Source: Lachnospiraceae bacterium
GTDB taxonomy: Bacteria; Bacillota; Clostridia; Lachnospirales; Lachnospiraceae
Length of the DNA: 42,753 bases
Direction of reading: 5' to 3'
Assembly: GCA_014804365.1 (NCBI GenBank)
Contig: JAAUZX010000036.1
Span: 39,802 to 82,554 of the forward strand
Under the pieces are notes generated by a model. The model made no database searches and had not been told where the DNA came from. It worked only from the letters and a program-made list of their open reading frames with translations. The position numbers and the translations under genes were made by a program. Positions 8,485 through 18,682 of the stretch are shown in pieces (position 1 is the first letter of the stretch; every line of letters begins with the position of its first letter).

Positions 8485-9916
8485 GTTTTCGCTTCTGCCG
8501 TCTGCGTCGTTTGCGTTTCGTTCTGCGTATGATCATTATCATGGATACCGTCATGGCAAGAACCAGCAGCGCACATACGATACATACTGTCATGAAGTAT
8601 TGGAAGGATACCGGTTTATCTGCTTCTTCCTCAGGCTCCCTTCTGGTGACACTGATATTCACCGGTTCTTTCTTAACAGGCAGCACCGTCTTGGATATGC
8701 TCTCAAGCGCTCTTAGCGTCATCTGTTTTGCCGCAATCTCTTCCGCAGTCTCATAGTCCATGAAGGGCAGAGAAATCATGTTGCTGGCGGTATATAAGTC
8801 AAATCCGTTGTATCCGTTGACTATGATCTGCGGCATAACACGGGGCGGAACCTGCATGACAAAACTGAAAGTATCTCTGCTCTTATCCGGCCAGCGCTGC
8901 AACTCGGAAAAATGTTCCCCGTTGTCATAGCTGTAAGTATAATACAGCATACCGCTGTCATAATCCGCCGCAGATACCTGAACCGTCACTTCACCGGTCT
9001 CCGTGTTCTGATCCGTCACTTCGATCATACAGATATCCGGTTCGGTTCGATCAGGTGCGACCACATGAGTAGGTACATCTACATACACATTCTGATAATT
9101 ACTGTAATCTACTCCTAATATCTCTGATCGAAGTCTGAAATATTTGGCCACAGCCGTGGCATCCAGCCTTCCGAAATCCTGCAGCTTCTCATTATGGTCA
9201 TAGAAAGGTTTATCGTTCTCCTGATCCAAATGACAATGTTCAATGAGAACACAGGGAATATCACGCTCCGTGGCATGACGGATGATACCGTAATAATCAG
9301 TCCCCTTATCATTCAGTCTGGTCTTAATACCTCTGGAGTAGAGTCCCATATCCTGCAGCATATCGATCTCCACGCTGGCAAAGCTGTATCCTTTGCTGTA
9401 ATTCTCACCAAATGCCGACACCCAGCATTCCGCGCCGAACAGCGTGTGATATGCCGACAGATTAAAATGCAGACAGAATATAAAATCAGCGTCCACGCTC
9501 TTGGCAAATTCACAGCGTTCCTCCAAATCCAGCTCCTGATCACCGTTTCTTGTAAGGTAAACGGTGATACCCTCATACTTTTCCAGTTCCTCTTTCATGG
9601 CATTTGCCACAACGATCGTCATTTCTTTCTCGGTATAATCCTCGTACTCACCGCCCAGATTCTTCCCGCCGTGCCCCGGATCTATTACGACTATGATCTG
9701 TTCCTGCTCTGCCTCTGAAAATCCATCCTGCGCTTCATCTCTCATACCGCCTTCGGCTCCGGATTCTGTCGTCCCGGCAGCAATTTCTTCCGCATGCACG
9801 GTCCATTGCCCTAACGGCAGAAATAACCCTGCGCAGACAATTAATATTGCTGTCAGAAAACGAAAACTAACGCATTTATAAATTTTATTCACAATCGCGA
9901 TATTACAGCATTTCAA
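8474..9916 (-). CDS. Membrane-anchored N-acetylmuramoyl-L-alanine amidase
   Basis: This 480-residue protein is a zinc amidase (Amidase_3 type) that should cut the bond between MurNAc and the stem peptide outside the membrane. Residues 1-42 form a signal/anchor (basic start, then LTAILIVCAGLFL). The catalytic domain starts at IIVVIDPGHGG, with zinc ligands His82, Glu96 and His150 and catalytic Glu226 in LIEHCHLD. A beta-rich extracellular region follows (about 265-400), then a second membrane helix (about 448-470) and a strongly basic cytoplasmic tail. The start is TTG at 9914-9916 with a GAGGTGG site. The glutamate motif EHCHLD departs from the usual EvGFlSN. Confidence 0.85.
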   Translation of the reverse strand: MKCCNIAIVNKIYKCVSFRFLTAILIVCAGLFLPLGQWTVHAEEIAAGTTESGAEGGMRDEAQDGFSEAEQEQIIVVIDPGHGGKNLGGEYEDYTEKEMTIVVANAMKEELEKYEGITVYLTRNGDQELDLEERCEFAKSVDADFIFCLHFNLSAYHTLFGAECWVSAFGENYSKGYSFASVEIDMLQDMGLYSRGIKTRLNDKGTDYYGIIRHATERDIPCVLIEHCHLDQENDKPFYDHNEKLQDFGRLDATAVAKYFRLRSEILGVDYSNYQNVYVDVPTHVVAPDRTEPDICMIEVTDQNTETGEVTVQVSAADYDSGMLYYTYSYDNGEHFSELQRWPDKSRDTFSFVMQVPPRVMPQIIVNGYNGFDLYTASNMISLPFMDYETAEEIAAKQMTLRALESISKTVLPVKKEPVNISVTRREPEEEADKPVSFQYFMTVCIVCALLVLAMTVSMIMIIRRTKRKRRRRQKRKPII

Positions 9917-10038
9917 ACTGTTCCACCTCGTTCTATTTCTTTAATTCAGCAGAGAATCTCTGTCTTCTCCTACTCGCTGTGCAGGGTGCATACCGCATAA
10001 CGGCTGATTTACCTATACTCCTCTGCGCATAATATAGA

Positions 10039-10062
10039 AGCCGGCTTCCCAGGAAACCGGCT
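10039..10062 (-). terminator. Hairpin downstream of the coiled-coil gene
   Basis: AGCCGG-TTCC pairs with GGAA-CCGGCT with one C/A mismatch and a 2-base centre. It lies 43 bases after the stop codon of the 10105 gene. The following T content (TTCTATATTA) is weak, so termination is likely but not certain. Confidence 0.55.
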
Positions 10063-10104
10063 CACATACTTCATCCTATATCGGTATATTTATCACCATG
10101 CGTA

Positions 10105-10707
10105 TTACATCAGATCCAGCTGCACAGGCTCCGCTTCGCCTTCTGCCTCTTTCAGCATCTGCTCCACCTGCACCGGACGCAGTTCCGCACGATTCGCCTT
10201 CACGGTCTCATTATACCCGTTAATCGTGTTATAGAAACTCTCATAATGTTCCGTCGTTGTTGCTAAAGTCGCCGTCATGGCACTCTCCAGATTGGCCAGC
10301 ATATCATCCAGATACTGCATGGCAGATGTACGAACCCCATTGGCTTCCGCAGTAGCGGTGTTGAGAATATCCTGCGCCTGCATGGTCGCCATACGAACTA
10401 CTTCATTCGCCTGCGCATAAGCCTGCTGCATGATCTCATGCTCATTGATCAGTTCTGTAGTCTGTACGGTTGCATCTTTAATGAGTGCCTCCGCCTTGGA
10501 ACGCGCATCATTCAAAATGGCTTCCTTATTGGAAATAATCTTCTGATAGCGTTTGATCTCATCCGGCGTCTTCATGCGAAGTTCACGCAGAAGCTCATCA
10601 ATTTCTTCCTTATTGACAATAATATTTGTTTTGGATAGAGGCTGATATTTACAGCTGTCAATATAGTCTTCAATTTCGTCGATAAGTTGTTCGATTCTAC
10701 TGCTCAT
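10105..10707 (-). CDS. Coiled-coil protein, ATPase subunit-H-like (DivIVA-like)
   Basis: The 200-residue protein is soluble and mostly one long coiled coil (about residues 45-180) rich in Ala, Glu and Met, with repeats such as ARSKAEALIKDA and AQANEVVRMATMQAQDIL. Proteins of this kind beside coaD are often annotated as vacuolar H+-ATPase subunit H-like, but no ATPase genes are near, so that name should not be taken literally. The pattern also recalls DivIVA/SepF-type scaffold coils. The ATG has GGAG 5 bases upstream and follows coaD by 8 bases, implying one transcript. Function is unknown. Confidence 0.8.
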   Translation of the reverse strand: MSSRIEQLIDEIEDYIDSCKYQPLSKTNIIVNKEEIDELLRELRMKTPDEIKRYQKIISNKEAILNDARSKAEALIKDATVQTTELINEHEIMQQAYAQANEVVRMATMQAQDILNTATAEANGVRTSAMQYLDDMLANLESAMTATLATTTEHYESFYNTINGYNETVKANRAELRPVQVEQMLKEAEGEAEPVQLDLM

Positions 10708-10715
10708 CTTTACTC

Positions 10716-11204
10716 CTACCTGTTATGCCCATATTTTTCATAGATTAATTTGCCGACAAACTCCGGTACACATTGGGAAATATCGCCGTTAAAGCTGGCA
10801 ATCTCCTTAACCGTCGAAGAACTCAGATACGCGTATTCCAAACTGGTCGTTAAAAACATCGTGTCAAGATCTCCGCCGGAGAACTTCCTGTTAGTCTGTG
10901 CAATCTGAAGCTCATACTCGAAATCCGTAAAAGCACGTAATCCTCTGATCGCCACATGTATGTTCTGTTCTCTTGCATAATCAATCAATAGACCACTGAA
11001 GGAATCTATCTTTACATTTGGGATATCCTTCGTCGCCTCTTCTAACATCTTAACACGTTCTTCCACAGAAAACAATGGAGTCTTTGTTTTATTATTAAGC
11101 ACACTGACCGTCAATTCGTCAAAAATTTCGGCCGCACGTTTGATGATATCTAAATGTCCGTATGTCACCGGATCAAAACTTCCCGGATAGATTGCTGCAC
11201 TCAT
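10716..11204 (-). CDS. coaD: Pantetheine-phosphate adenylyltransferase
   Basis: CoaD transfers AMP from ATP to 4'-phosphopantetheine, the penultimate step of coenzyme A synthesis. The 162 residues match the family's usual 160-165. The nucleotidyltransferase motif is [16 protein letters not shown] (His17 in YGH), with [16 protein letters not shown] in the middle and the second signature SSSTVKEI near 130. The frame stays open to 11330, but starting at the ATG at 11204 gives the canonical [12 protein letters not shown]-terminus; an AAAGG site lies 12 bases upstream. The leader contains a perfect 20-base palindrome (11253-11272). It is followed closely by the coiled-coil gene. Confidence 0.95.
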   Translation of the reverse strand: MSAAIYPGSFDPVTYGHLDIIKRAAEIFDELTVSVLNNKTKTPLFSVEERVKMLEEATKDIPNVKIDSFSGLLIDYAREQNIHVAIRGLRAFTDFEYELQIAQTNRKFSGGDLDTMFLTTSLEYAYLSSSTVKEIASFNGDISQCVPEFVGKLIYEKYGHNR

Positions 11205-11250
11205 AAAACAGTTATGCCTTTCTGAAAAGTAAATTCGCCTCGCAACATTA

Positions 11251-11302
11251 ACAAATCGAACAAGTTCGATTTCGAGATTTATTTCGCAAACTCGAAAAAA
11301 TG
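11251..11302 (+). repeat. Short palindromic repeat, copy A (with 20-bp palindrome)
   Basis: This copy contains the perfect palindrome AAATCGAACAAGTTCGATTT (11253-11272) directly followed by a second imperfect hairpin, TTCGAGATTT facing AAACTCGAA. Related copies are at 20842-20865 and 33564-33609. It lies in the leader of coaD, in antisense orientation. Confidence 0.65.
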
Positions 11303-11392
11303 AAGAGTCTTTGCATCCATAATAAAACAATTTTGTGAAAATGTCTTTACTTATTTTTCATTTTATGCTTTTTTTTACAAAAATATGGCAAT

Positions 11393-11941
11393 TTATGCCT
11401 TCCGACAGAAAATATGTTTGTTAGTCTTGTAGCATTTTTCCTTCGTAATATAGAATCCCAACTGTTCAAGATAGGTAAAATCCGTTTCAAGTGATGCCTC
11501 TGTGACAATCAATGTATTCTCTGTCACATAAGGAGCGCCTGCCAAAACCTGAAGCACCTGTTTTTCATGTCCACAGTTATATGGCGGGTCCATGAAAATC
11601 ACATCCGCCTCCTTCTCGTGAATTCCCGACAAGGCGCTTAGGACATCCTGTTTTAAGATAGTTGCCCGATCCATGAGTCTTGTAAACTGCAGATTCTCCG
11701 TAATACAGGCAATTGCGTTTCTGTTATTCTCCACAAAATAGGCATGTCTTGCGCCTCTGCTGAGCGCCTCAATCCCGAGCCCGCCGCTGCCGCTGTACAG
11801 ATCGATAAAGACAGCGTCTGCAAGATACGGCTGCAGCATATTAAAAAGTGTTTCTTTGATCCGATCCGTTGTAGGTCTGGTGCCCATATCCTCCGGCGTT
11901 TTCAACCGTAAGCTTCTTGCTGTTCCCGCGATCACTCTCAT
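11393..11941 (-). CDS. rsmD: 16S rRNA (guanine(966)-N(2))-methyltransferase
   Basis: RsmD methylates G966 of 16S rRNA using S-adenosylmethionine. The 182 residues have the expected length. They begin with the RNA-binding MRVIAGTARSLRLKTP and contain TRPTTDRIKETLFN at 21-34. The SAM site is FIDLYSGSGGLGIEAL (45-60), and the catalytic N-MTase tetrapeptide DPPY is at 118-121. It stands downstream of parC by 18 bases and upstream of coaD. The pairing rsmD-coaD is common in Firmicutes. Confidence 0.95.
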   Translation of the reverse strand: MRVIAGTARSLRLKTPEDMGTRPTTDRIKETLFNMLQPYLADAVFIDLYSGSGGLGIEALSRGARHAYFVENNRNAIACITENLQFTRLMDRATILKQDVLSALSGIHEKEADVIFMDPPYNCGHEKQVLQVLAGAPYVTENTLIVTEASLETDFTYLEQLGFYITKEKCYKTNKHIFCRKA

Positions 11942-11959
11942 ATTGCAGATATTCCCTTT

Positions 11960-14203
11960 CTAAACTCTTACCTTTACGCCTTTGCTGTCGCGCTTGCCCA
12001 ATTTCAATTTGTTCAGCTCCAGCTCCTTGCCGCCGTATTCAATGCTCTGTTCCACTGCATTACGCGTATAGTACACGGCTTCCAGACTGTCCTTTACTCC
12101 CAGCTTCATGCCCCGCACACCAATGGCACCCTTCTTCTTCTCCGGAATCTCTTCTACCGGGAAACGCAAGAAATATCCTTCTGCGGACTGTAGCACAATA
12201 TTGCGCTGCTCCGTGAACGTTACAACACTTATAACCTCATCGCCCTCCGTCAACTTCGTAGCCGCCACTGTTCGCTTCGCTACGTCAAACTCTCCGCCAT
12301 CCACTATTTTAAGCATCGCCTGCTTCGTTGCGAAAATCACACGATAAAGATTTAAATCACTCTGACTCGCAGCATATACGATATTCTCCTTGGAGGAATC
12401 ATAGTTGCTGACATTGTCAACCGGCACTCCTTTATCCCGGAATTTCCCCATAGGCAGATCCATCATTTTCAGTGTGTGAAGCTGTCCTGTGTTGGTAAAC
12501 AGACATACCTTGCCCGTATTTTTACAGACAAAAGCATATTTGTTCTCGCCATCCGCCGCTTCTTTATTCCGCTCATAAGTGGCGACATCTATTGTTCTGG
12601 CATAACCGAAACGGTCCATAAGGAAGACGATATCCATCTCTTCGATCTTCTTCTCCACATAGACGGCCTCGCTCTCCGTGGTGATCTGGGTTTTTCTGGG
12701 AGACTTATACTGTTCCTTGATCTCATCCAGCTCATTAATGATAACCTGCGCCATGGAATCTCTTCTGGCTAATATATCCTCATAACGATAGATGTTCGCC
12801 ATCGTCTCCTCGTGTTCGTTGATAAGCGCCTCGATCTCTAAGCCGATCAGTTTATAGAGTCTCATATCCAGGATCGCGTTAGCCTGCTTCTCCGAAAACA
12901 TCAACTGTGTTGCCATGATCTTTGATTCCTTGGATTTAAACTTGATCCCGTCAATTTTACCCTCGATCAAACATGCCTTGGCCATCGCCCTGTCTTTAGA
13001 GCCACGCAGAATCTCGATAATCAGATCAATCACGTTGCAGGCCTTGATCAGCCCTTCCTGAATCTCTTTGCGCTCCAATTCCTTCTGCAGCAGATTGGTA
13101 TATTTTCTGGTGGCCACCTCATACTGGAATTTCACACTCTCCTGTATGATCTGCTTTAAGCCCATCGTCTCCGGTCTGCCGTCAACGATCGCCAGCATAT
13201 TGACACCGAAAGTATCCTCCAGCCGGGTTTTCTTATAGAGCATGTTTTTGAAATTCTCGACGTCCGCGTCTTTACGCAGCTCGATAACGATTCGGATACC
13301 TTCTTTAGAAGACTGGTTCGTGATATCTACGATATCCTGCGTCTTCTTCGTCTCCGCCAGTGCCGCAACATCCATCAGGAATTTGCCGATATTGGCGCCG
13401 ATCATCGTATATGGGATCTCCGTGATAACCAGATTCGTCTTACCGCCCTTGGCCTTCTCGATCTCCACCTTACCACGAATCTTGATCTTACCGGTTCCTG
13501 TCTCATAGATATCTAATAATTCATTTTCGTTGATCACAATACCGCCCGTGGGGAAGTCGGGACCCTTTACATAGCGCATCAGCTCTCTTGTGGTAATGTT
13601 CTCATCCAGCATATATGCTTTGGTCGCATTAATCACCTCCGCCAGATTATGCGGCGGCGTGCTGGTCGCCATACCGACTGCAATACCCTCCGAGCCGTTG
13701 ACCAATAGATTGGGGATCTTAACGGGCAGAACGCTTGGCTCTTTCTCTGTCTCGTCAAAATTGGGGAGAAAGTCAACTACATCTTTATCCAGATCAGCGA
13801 GAAACGCTTCCTGTGTGACCTTTTCCAGACGCGCTTCCGTATAACGCATGGCAGCGGCACCGTCTCCCTCAATATTGCCGAAATTACCATGTCCGTCAAT
13901 GAGCGGAAGCCCTTTCTTGAAGTCCTGCGCCATAACCACCAGAGCCTCATAGATGGAACTGTCGCCGTGGGGATGGTATTTACCCATGGTATCACCGACG
14001 ATACGTGCTGATTTACGATAGGGCCTGTCAAAACGTATCCCCAGCTCATACATATCGTACAGCGTCCGCCGCTGCACCGGTTTGAGTCCGTCCCTTACGT
14101 CTGGCAGCGCTCTGGCGATGATTACGCTCATGGCATAATCTATATAAGATTTCTGCATTACTTCGGAATATTCCGTTTTAATTATTCTGTCGTTCATACT
14201 CAT
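11960..14203 (-). CDS. parC: Type IIA DNA topoisomerase subunit A (topoisomerase IV-like)
   Basis: The 747-residue subunit breaks and rejoins DNA, working with the ParE product encoded just upstream. The catalytic tyrosine is Tyr121 in AAMRYTEA. The quinolone-determining region reads [15 protein letters not shown], with Ser82 and Glu86 at the positions of E. coli GyrA Ser83 and Asp87; Ser plus Glu is the drug-sensitive ParC pattern. A coiled-coil neck and a beta-pinwheel C-terminal domain follow. I see no GyrA box (QRRGGKG) in the C-terminal domain, which supports topoisomerase IV over gyrase, but second gyrase-like sets in Clostridia are hard to name. The start follows parE by 20 bases. Confidence 0.87.
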   Translation of the reverse strand: MSMNDRIIKTEYSEVMQKSYIDYAMSVIIARALPDVRDGLKPVQRRTLYDMYELGIRFDRPYRKSARIVGDTMGKYHPHGDSSIYEALVVMAQDFKKGLPLIDGHGNFGNIEGDGAAAMRYTEARLEKVTQEAFLADLDKDVVDFLPNFDETEKEPSVLPVKIPNLLVNGSEGIAVGMATSTPPHNLAEVINATKAYMLDENITTRELMRYVKGPDFPTGGIVINENELLDIYETGTGKIKIRGKVEIEKAKGGKTNLVITEIPYTMIGANIGKFLMDVAALAETKKTQDIVDITNQSSKEGIRIVIELRKDADVENFKNMLYKKTRLEDTFGVNMLAIVDGRPETMGLKQIIQESVKFQYEVATRKYTNLLQKELERKEIQEGLIKACNVIDLIIEILRGSKDRAMAKACLIEGKIDGIKFKSKESKIMATQLMFSEKQANAILDMRLYKLIGLEIEALINEHEETMANIYRYEDILARRDSMAQVIINELDEIKEQYKSPRKTQITTESEAVYVEKKIEEMDIVFLMDRFGYARTIDVATYERNKEAADGENKYAFVCKNTGKVCLFTNTGQLHTLKMMDLPMGKFRDKGVPVDNVSNYDSSKENIVYAASQSDLNLYRVIFATKQAMLKIVDGGEFDVAKRTVAATKLTEGDEVISVVTFTEQRNIVLQSAEGYFLRFPVEEIPEKKKGAIGVRGMKLGVKDSLEAVYYTRNAVEQSIEYGGKELELNKLKLGKRDSKGVKVRV

Positions 14204-14223
14204 ACCGATTGACCGCTCCCTTT

Positions 14224-16155
14224 TTAGATATCCAATTCCGCATCCTGTGCATGCCGGTATATAAATTCTTTACGGGGCGGTACTTCAGTCCCCATTAAAA
14301 GTTCCGTTACCTCCGAAGCCATGCGGGCATCCTCGATCTCCACCAGCTTAAGCAGTCTTGTGTCAGGGTCGAGCGTCGTCTCCCAAAGCTGTTGCGCATC
14401 CATCTCTCCCAGACCTTTATATCTCTGTAAAGTAAACGGACCCTTGTGCTTCTTGCGATACCGCTCCAATGCCTTATCGTCATAGAGGTATTCCTCTTCT
14501 CCTTTAGACGGCATGGCCTTATACAGCGGCGGCATGGCAATATAAACATGTCCCTCATAGATTAGCTCCGGCATAAACCGATAGAACAATGTCAGAAGCA
14601 GCGTAGAAATATGGGCGCCGTCCACATCTGCATCCGCCATAATAATAATCTTATCATAGCGCAGCTTGCTGATATCGAAATCATTGCCGTATCCTTCAGA
14701 GAATCCACATCCAAACGCATTGATCATCGTCTTGATCTCGGCATTGGCCAGAATCTTATCGATACTTGCTTTCTCCACATTTAAAATCTTACCGCGGATC
14801 GGCAGAATCGCCTGAAACATACGATTTCTCGCCATCTTGGCGCTGCCTCCGGCAGAATCACCCTCTACGATAAAAATCTCACACTTAGCGGCCTCCTTTG
14901 ATTCACAGTTCGCCAGCTTGCCGTTGGAGTCAAAGGAAAACTTTTGTTTGGTGAGCAGATTTGTCTTTGCCTTTTCTTCCGTCTTACGAATCTTCGCTGC
15001 CTTCTCCGCACAACCGATAATACTCTTTAAAGTTTCCAGATTACGGTCGAAGAAACGGACGATCTCATCTCCCGTCACCTTGCTCACGATCTTCGCCGCA
15101 TCCTGATTATCCAGCTTTGTCTTGGTCTGTCCTTCAAAACGAGGGTCGGGATGCTTAATGGAAACCACCGCGGTCATGCCGTTACGCACATCGGCTCCGG
15201 TGAAGTTGACATCCTTTTCCTTTAGAATGTTCAGTCCTCTTGCGTATGTATTGATCACGTTGGTAAACATGGTCTTAAAGCCAGTCAGATGCGTCCCGCC
15301 CTCGGCATTATATATGTTATTACAAAAACCAAGAACATTTTCATGGAATTCATTCACATACTGCAGGGCTACCTCCACCGTGATCCCCTCGGACTCTCCC
15401 TTGTAGTAGATCACATCATGTATTGATTCCTTGGATTTGTTCATATCCTTGATGAAACCTACGATTCCCTCCGGCTCATGATACTCCAGATGCTCTACTT
15501 CCTCTTTGCGCTTATCCTCATAAATAATGGTCAATTCCGGATTGAGGTAGGCAGTCTCGTGGAGACGGCTCTTGACTTCATCTTCCTTAAATCTCGTCCG
15601 GTCAAAGATCGTGTCATCCGGCAGAAAATTGATGGTAGTGCCGGTTTCTTTTGTTTTGCCCACGGCCGGCAGAAGTCCATTGTCCAGTTCCATCGTGGGA
15701 ACACCCTGCTCATAGTGGTCTTCGTATATAAATCCGCCCGTTTTTACCGTTACATGCATATATTTAGACAGCGCATTGACTACTGAGGAACCGACCCCGT
15801 GCAATCCGCCGCTGGTCTTGTATGCTTCATTGTCAAACTTACCGCCTGCATGAAGCGTTGTAAACACCAATCGCTCCGCGCTGATCCCCTTTTCATGCAT
15901 TCCCACCGGAATACCGCGCCCATTATCCGATACCGTTGCCGAACCGTCCGCCTCAAGCGTTACACGGATCGTCGTACAGAATCCTGCCAAATGCTCATCC
16001 ACTGCGTTATCCATGATCTCATAGATCAGATGATTCAGACCCTTGGTAGAAACACTGCCGATATACATTCCCGGTCTTACGCGGACTGCCTCGAGTCCTT
16101 CCAGCACGGTAATGCTGGAGGCATCATAATTATTTGCCGTATTTGTCTTCGCCAT
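14224..16155 (-). CDS. parE: Type IIA DNA topoisomerase subunit B (topoisomerase IV-like)
   Basis: This is the ATPase subunit of the pair. Residues 1-220 are the GHKL domain, with Glu46 and Asn50 in YEIMDNAVDE, DNGRGIP at 77-83 and the GGLHGVGSSVVNALS lid. A transducer domain follows with the switch Lys in QTKTKL. The TOPRIM domain carries EGDSAGGSA and ADADVDGAHI, which bind magnesium, and the C-terminal QRYKGLGEMDAQQLWETT closes the protein at 643 residues. It lacks the insert found in enterobacterial GyrB. It starts the parE-parC operon; the leader contains a long imperfect hairpin near 16244. Confidence 0.9.
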   Translation of the reverse strand: MAKTNTANNYDASSITVLEGLEAVRVRPGMYIGSVSTKGLNHLIYEIMDNAVDEHLAGFCTTIRVTLEADGSATVSDNGRGIPVGMHEKGISAERLVFTTLHAGGKFDNEAYKTSGGLHGVGSSVVNALSKYMHVTVKTGGFIYEDHYEQGVPTMELDNGLLPAVGKTKETGTTINFLPDDTIFDRTRFKEDEVKSRLHETAYLNPELTIIYEDKRKEEVEHLEYHEPEGIVGFIKDMNKSKESIHDVIYYKGESEGITVEVALQYVNEFHENVLGFCNNIYNAEGGTHLTGFKTMFTNVINTYARGLNILKEKDVNFTGADVRNGMTAVVSIKHPDPRFEGQTKTKLDNQDAAKIVSKVTGDEIVRFFDRNLETLKSIIGCAEKAAKIRKTEEKAKTNLLTKQKFSFDSNGKLANCESKEAAKCEIFIVEGDSAGGSAKMARNRMFQAILPIRGKILNVEKASIDKILANAEIKTMINAFGCGFSEGYGNDFDISKLRYDKIIIMADADVDGAHISTLLLTLFYRFMPELIYEGHVYIAMPPLYKAMPSKGEEEYLYDDKALERYRKKHKGPFTLQRYKGLGEMDAQQLWETTLDPDTRLLKLVEIEDARMASEVTELLMGTEVPPRKEFIYRHAQDAELDI

Positions 16156-16233
16156 AGATCAACACCTCACATTTTCGGGACTTCATACAAAAAAAAGAAC
16201 ATATTATCAGAATTTCTCACGAAAAATATTTTA

Positions 16234-16273
16234 CCATATATTTAGTATTTTGCAAAGCAAAATTACTATATGT
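16234..16273. repeat. Long imperfect hairpin containing TTTTGCAAAGCAAAA
   Basis: CATATA, TAGTA and TTTTGC pair with GCAAAA, TACT and TATATG around the centre AAA. It lies between the kinase stop and the parE start, both on the minus strand. It lacks a T-run and may be a processing or regulator site. The core TTTGCAAAGCAAA recurs near 39649. Confidence 0.5.
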
Positions 16274-16349
16274 AGTATAGCATTCCGTAACAATTCTGTT
16301 TGCAATTTCTCAGTCCGGTTACTTTGATTGTACAGAAGCGCGCATGCTG

Positions 16350-18551
16350 TTATGATACATACTCTATCATATCCTCAGGAAGATACTTCCGGATCATCTC
16401 TTCCAGCATCACGAAATCGATCGGCTTCGAAAGATAATCTTCAAATCCTTCGCTAAGGTATTCTTCTTTAGCGCCTACGATTGCATTAGCGGTGAGTGCG
16501 ATCACTACGGAGCGATTCTTTATATACTCTTCAATCTGTTGCATCGCGCGCAGCGTCTCTATACCGTCCATATCGGGCATCATGTGGTCTAACAAGATAA
16601 TATCATAGTGATTTTGCCTGACTTTCGCCAGACATTCCTGACCGCTCCCGGCCGAATCAAACTGCACTTTAAGCTTCTTAAGCAGTCCCTTGACCACGGT
16701 AAGATTGACCCGATTATCATCAACTGCCAGAATTCGTGCCTTAGGAGCAATATATTCCTTTCTTTCCCTGGTTTTTATCTCACTCATCTGTATGGCATTT
16801 GTCTTATAGTCGCCCAGCAGCTCACTACCTACAGATTTTTGCGGAATCACGAAGGAGAAACTGCTTCCCTTGCCATAGCAGCTGTCTACAGTCAGTTCGC
16901 CACCCATCATTTCCACCAGACGCTTTGTAATGCTTAAGCCCAGCCCCGTTCCTTCGACACTCTTATTCTGCAACAGATCAAGTCTGGTAAACGGATCAAA
17001 GAGTTTATGCAGTTCCTCTTCTTTAATTCCTATTCCGGTATCAGAAACTGTAATCCTAAGGTCGATCATATCGCCGTCATTGCTTGTAAAATCCACTTTT
17101 AAAGTGACGTTTCCTTCTTTTGTATATTTGACTGAATTGGTCAATAAATTAGTCATGCATTGCTTAATTCGTATATCATCTCCATGAAGTTGATTCGGCA
17201 GTTTATCGTCCGTCACTACCCTGAAATAAAGATTTTTCTCCTCAGCCCGCATAGATATCATATTTTCCACATCTATAAGCAGCCTGCCAAGATTATAGTT
17301 GTTCTCTACAATCTCCATCCTGCTTGATTCGATCTTAGACAGATCCAGAATATCATTGATAATGGACAGAAGCGTCCTGCCAGCACTGTTGATATTCGAC
17401 GCATATTCCATGATATTGTCCGATTGCGTCTCCCGCAGAATCATTTCATTCATCCCGAGAACTGCATTGATCGGCGTTCTGATCTCATGAGACATACGTG
17501 CAAGGAAGCTGCTCTTCGCTTCGTTGGCACGTTCCGCCTCCTCTTTCAGCTCAATAAGCTGCTTCGTGTACAGATAGTTGTCTGTCATGTCGGAAATACG
17601 ATACAAAATCCCCACTTTTCTCCGATTGTCATCATCAATTTCACTTCTCTGCCACTTGTAGAATCTGCCCCTCAACATAAATCCATCATTCTGCGCTTCC
17701 ATAAACTGCAATACATGTTCGGAAACTTCAGACTTATCATTCCAGTTGATCTTCGGAAAAATCAACTCCGCCTCATGGTTAAAGTACACGATCTTCCCAA
17801 GTTCATCGACAACAAGAATTCCTTCACGTATCTCATCAACCACCCTGTCCTTGGCACTTTGCACCGTATCAAACAGCCGATAATGATACATGACCAGCAC
17901 GAGCAGTGATTCGGTAATCATCATGGAAATAGGATACGTATCATAATATCCTACCATGCCCATCAGCCGCAGTATCCAGAATCCTATCGGCAGCAATGAG
18001 GCTCCGAAAATCAACAGTAGTTCGGGACGTTTCTCTCCCTTATGCTCCAGTACAGACTGTATCATGATCAATGCGATCACACATCCGAGCACCGCAGTAG
18101 TTGCCGCCCACCAATAATAAAATATGCCGGGCTCATAAATCCACAGATAGTACCCGTCGTCATTCACAGAATAAGTTATACTCTTATAGTATAGCGTGTG
18201 ATAGTCTATGGTAAATACAAGAGACAGCACCCAAATATGATTGACAGTATAGAATCCTTTGATAATACGGATGCTTTTATCATTCTTATGGTTGCTGTAC
18301 AGACACGCAAAATACAGGAAACTCAAAAGTCCCATGGTTGTACCGATATACTCCATTTTGACCGCAAGCCGTGTCACCTCCAGACTCTTACTCTGAAGTT
18401 CAAAGAAATACCCCGCCACATCCATAAAGGTAAAAAGCGTCCCTGCAAACAGAATCTTCTGTTGTTCCGAAGGTTTCGCCACGTAAATTAACATGATCAT
18501 GATAAAGCAGATAATAATACCTACTCCGTGCACCGTCACCATTATATTCAT
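16350..18551 (-). CDS. Hybrid sensor histidine kinase with 7-TM input, PAS, HK and receiver domains
   Basis: This 733-residue membrane kinase has seven hydrophobic segments in residues 1-225 (7TM sensor of unknown ligand), then a PAS-like domain (about 235-325). The HisKA dimerisation helix carries His355 in ARMSHEIRTPINAVLG, and the HATPase_c domain has Asn468/Asn472, DTGIGI (504-509) and GTGLGLS (534-540). The C-terminal receiver (607-730) has DD pair 611-612, phospho-Asp655 in LLDHMMPDMDG, Thr688 and Lys709. All key residues are intact, so a His-to-Asp relay is expected. The ATG at 18551 has GAGG 6 bases upstream; an in-frame TTG lies 4 codons earlier. No separate output regulator is nearby. 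Confidence 0.93.
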   Translation of the reverse strand: MNIMVTVHGVGIIICFIMIMLIYVAKPSEQQKILFAGTLFTFMDVAGYFFELQSKSLEVTRLAVKMEYIGTTMGLLSFLYFACLYSNHKNDKSIRIIKGFYTVNHIWVLSLVFTIDYHTLYYKSITYSVNDDGYYLWIYEPGIFYYWWAATTAVLGCVIALIMIQSVLEHKGEKRPELLLIFGASLLPIGFWILRLMGMVGYYDTYPISMMITESLLVLVMYHYRLFDTVQSAKDRVVDEIREGILVVDELGKIVYFNHEAELIFPKINWNDKSEVSEHVLQFMEAQNDGFMLRGRFYKWQRSEIDDDNRRKVGILYRISDMTDNYLYTKQLIELKEEAERANEAKSSFLARMSHEIRTPINAVLGMNEMILRETQSDNIMEYASNINSAGRTLLSIINDILDLSKIESSRMEIVENNYNLGRLLIDVENMISMRAEEKNLYFRVVTDDKLPNQLHGDDIRIKQCMTNLLTNSVKYTKEGNVTLKVDFTSNDGDMIDLRITVSDTGIGIKEEELHKLFDPFTRLDLLQNKSVEGTGLGLSITKRLVEMMGGELTVDSCYGKGSSFSFVIPQKSVGSELLGDYKTNAIQMSEIKTRERKEYIAPKARILAVDDNRVNLTVVKGLLKKLKVQFDSAGSGQECLAKVRQNHYDIILLDHMMPDMDGIETLRAMQQIEEYIKNRSVVIALTANAIVGAKEEYLSEGFEDYLSKPIDFVMLEEMIRKYLPEDMIEYVS

Positions 18552-18605
18552 AACAAACCTCAATATGTAACGTTATCTTGCATAATATCATACCGCATTT
18601 TATTT

Positions 18606-18634
18606 ATTATATCGGACAATATCGCGTGAGACAA
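18606..18634 (-). promoter_or_regulatory. Predicted promoter of the hybrid kinase gene
   Basis: On the minus strand TTGTCT (18629-18634) and TATAAT (18606-18611) are 17 bases apart, which would start transcription about 45 bases before the chosen start codon. Confidence 0.5.
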
Positions 18635-18682
18635 GTTTATTGTTGTTGCTGATAAGCCTCGCCGTGCTCATTCTACATGATG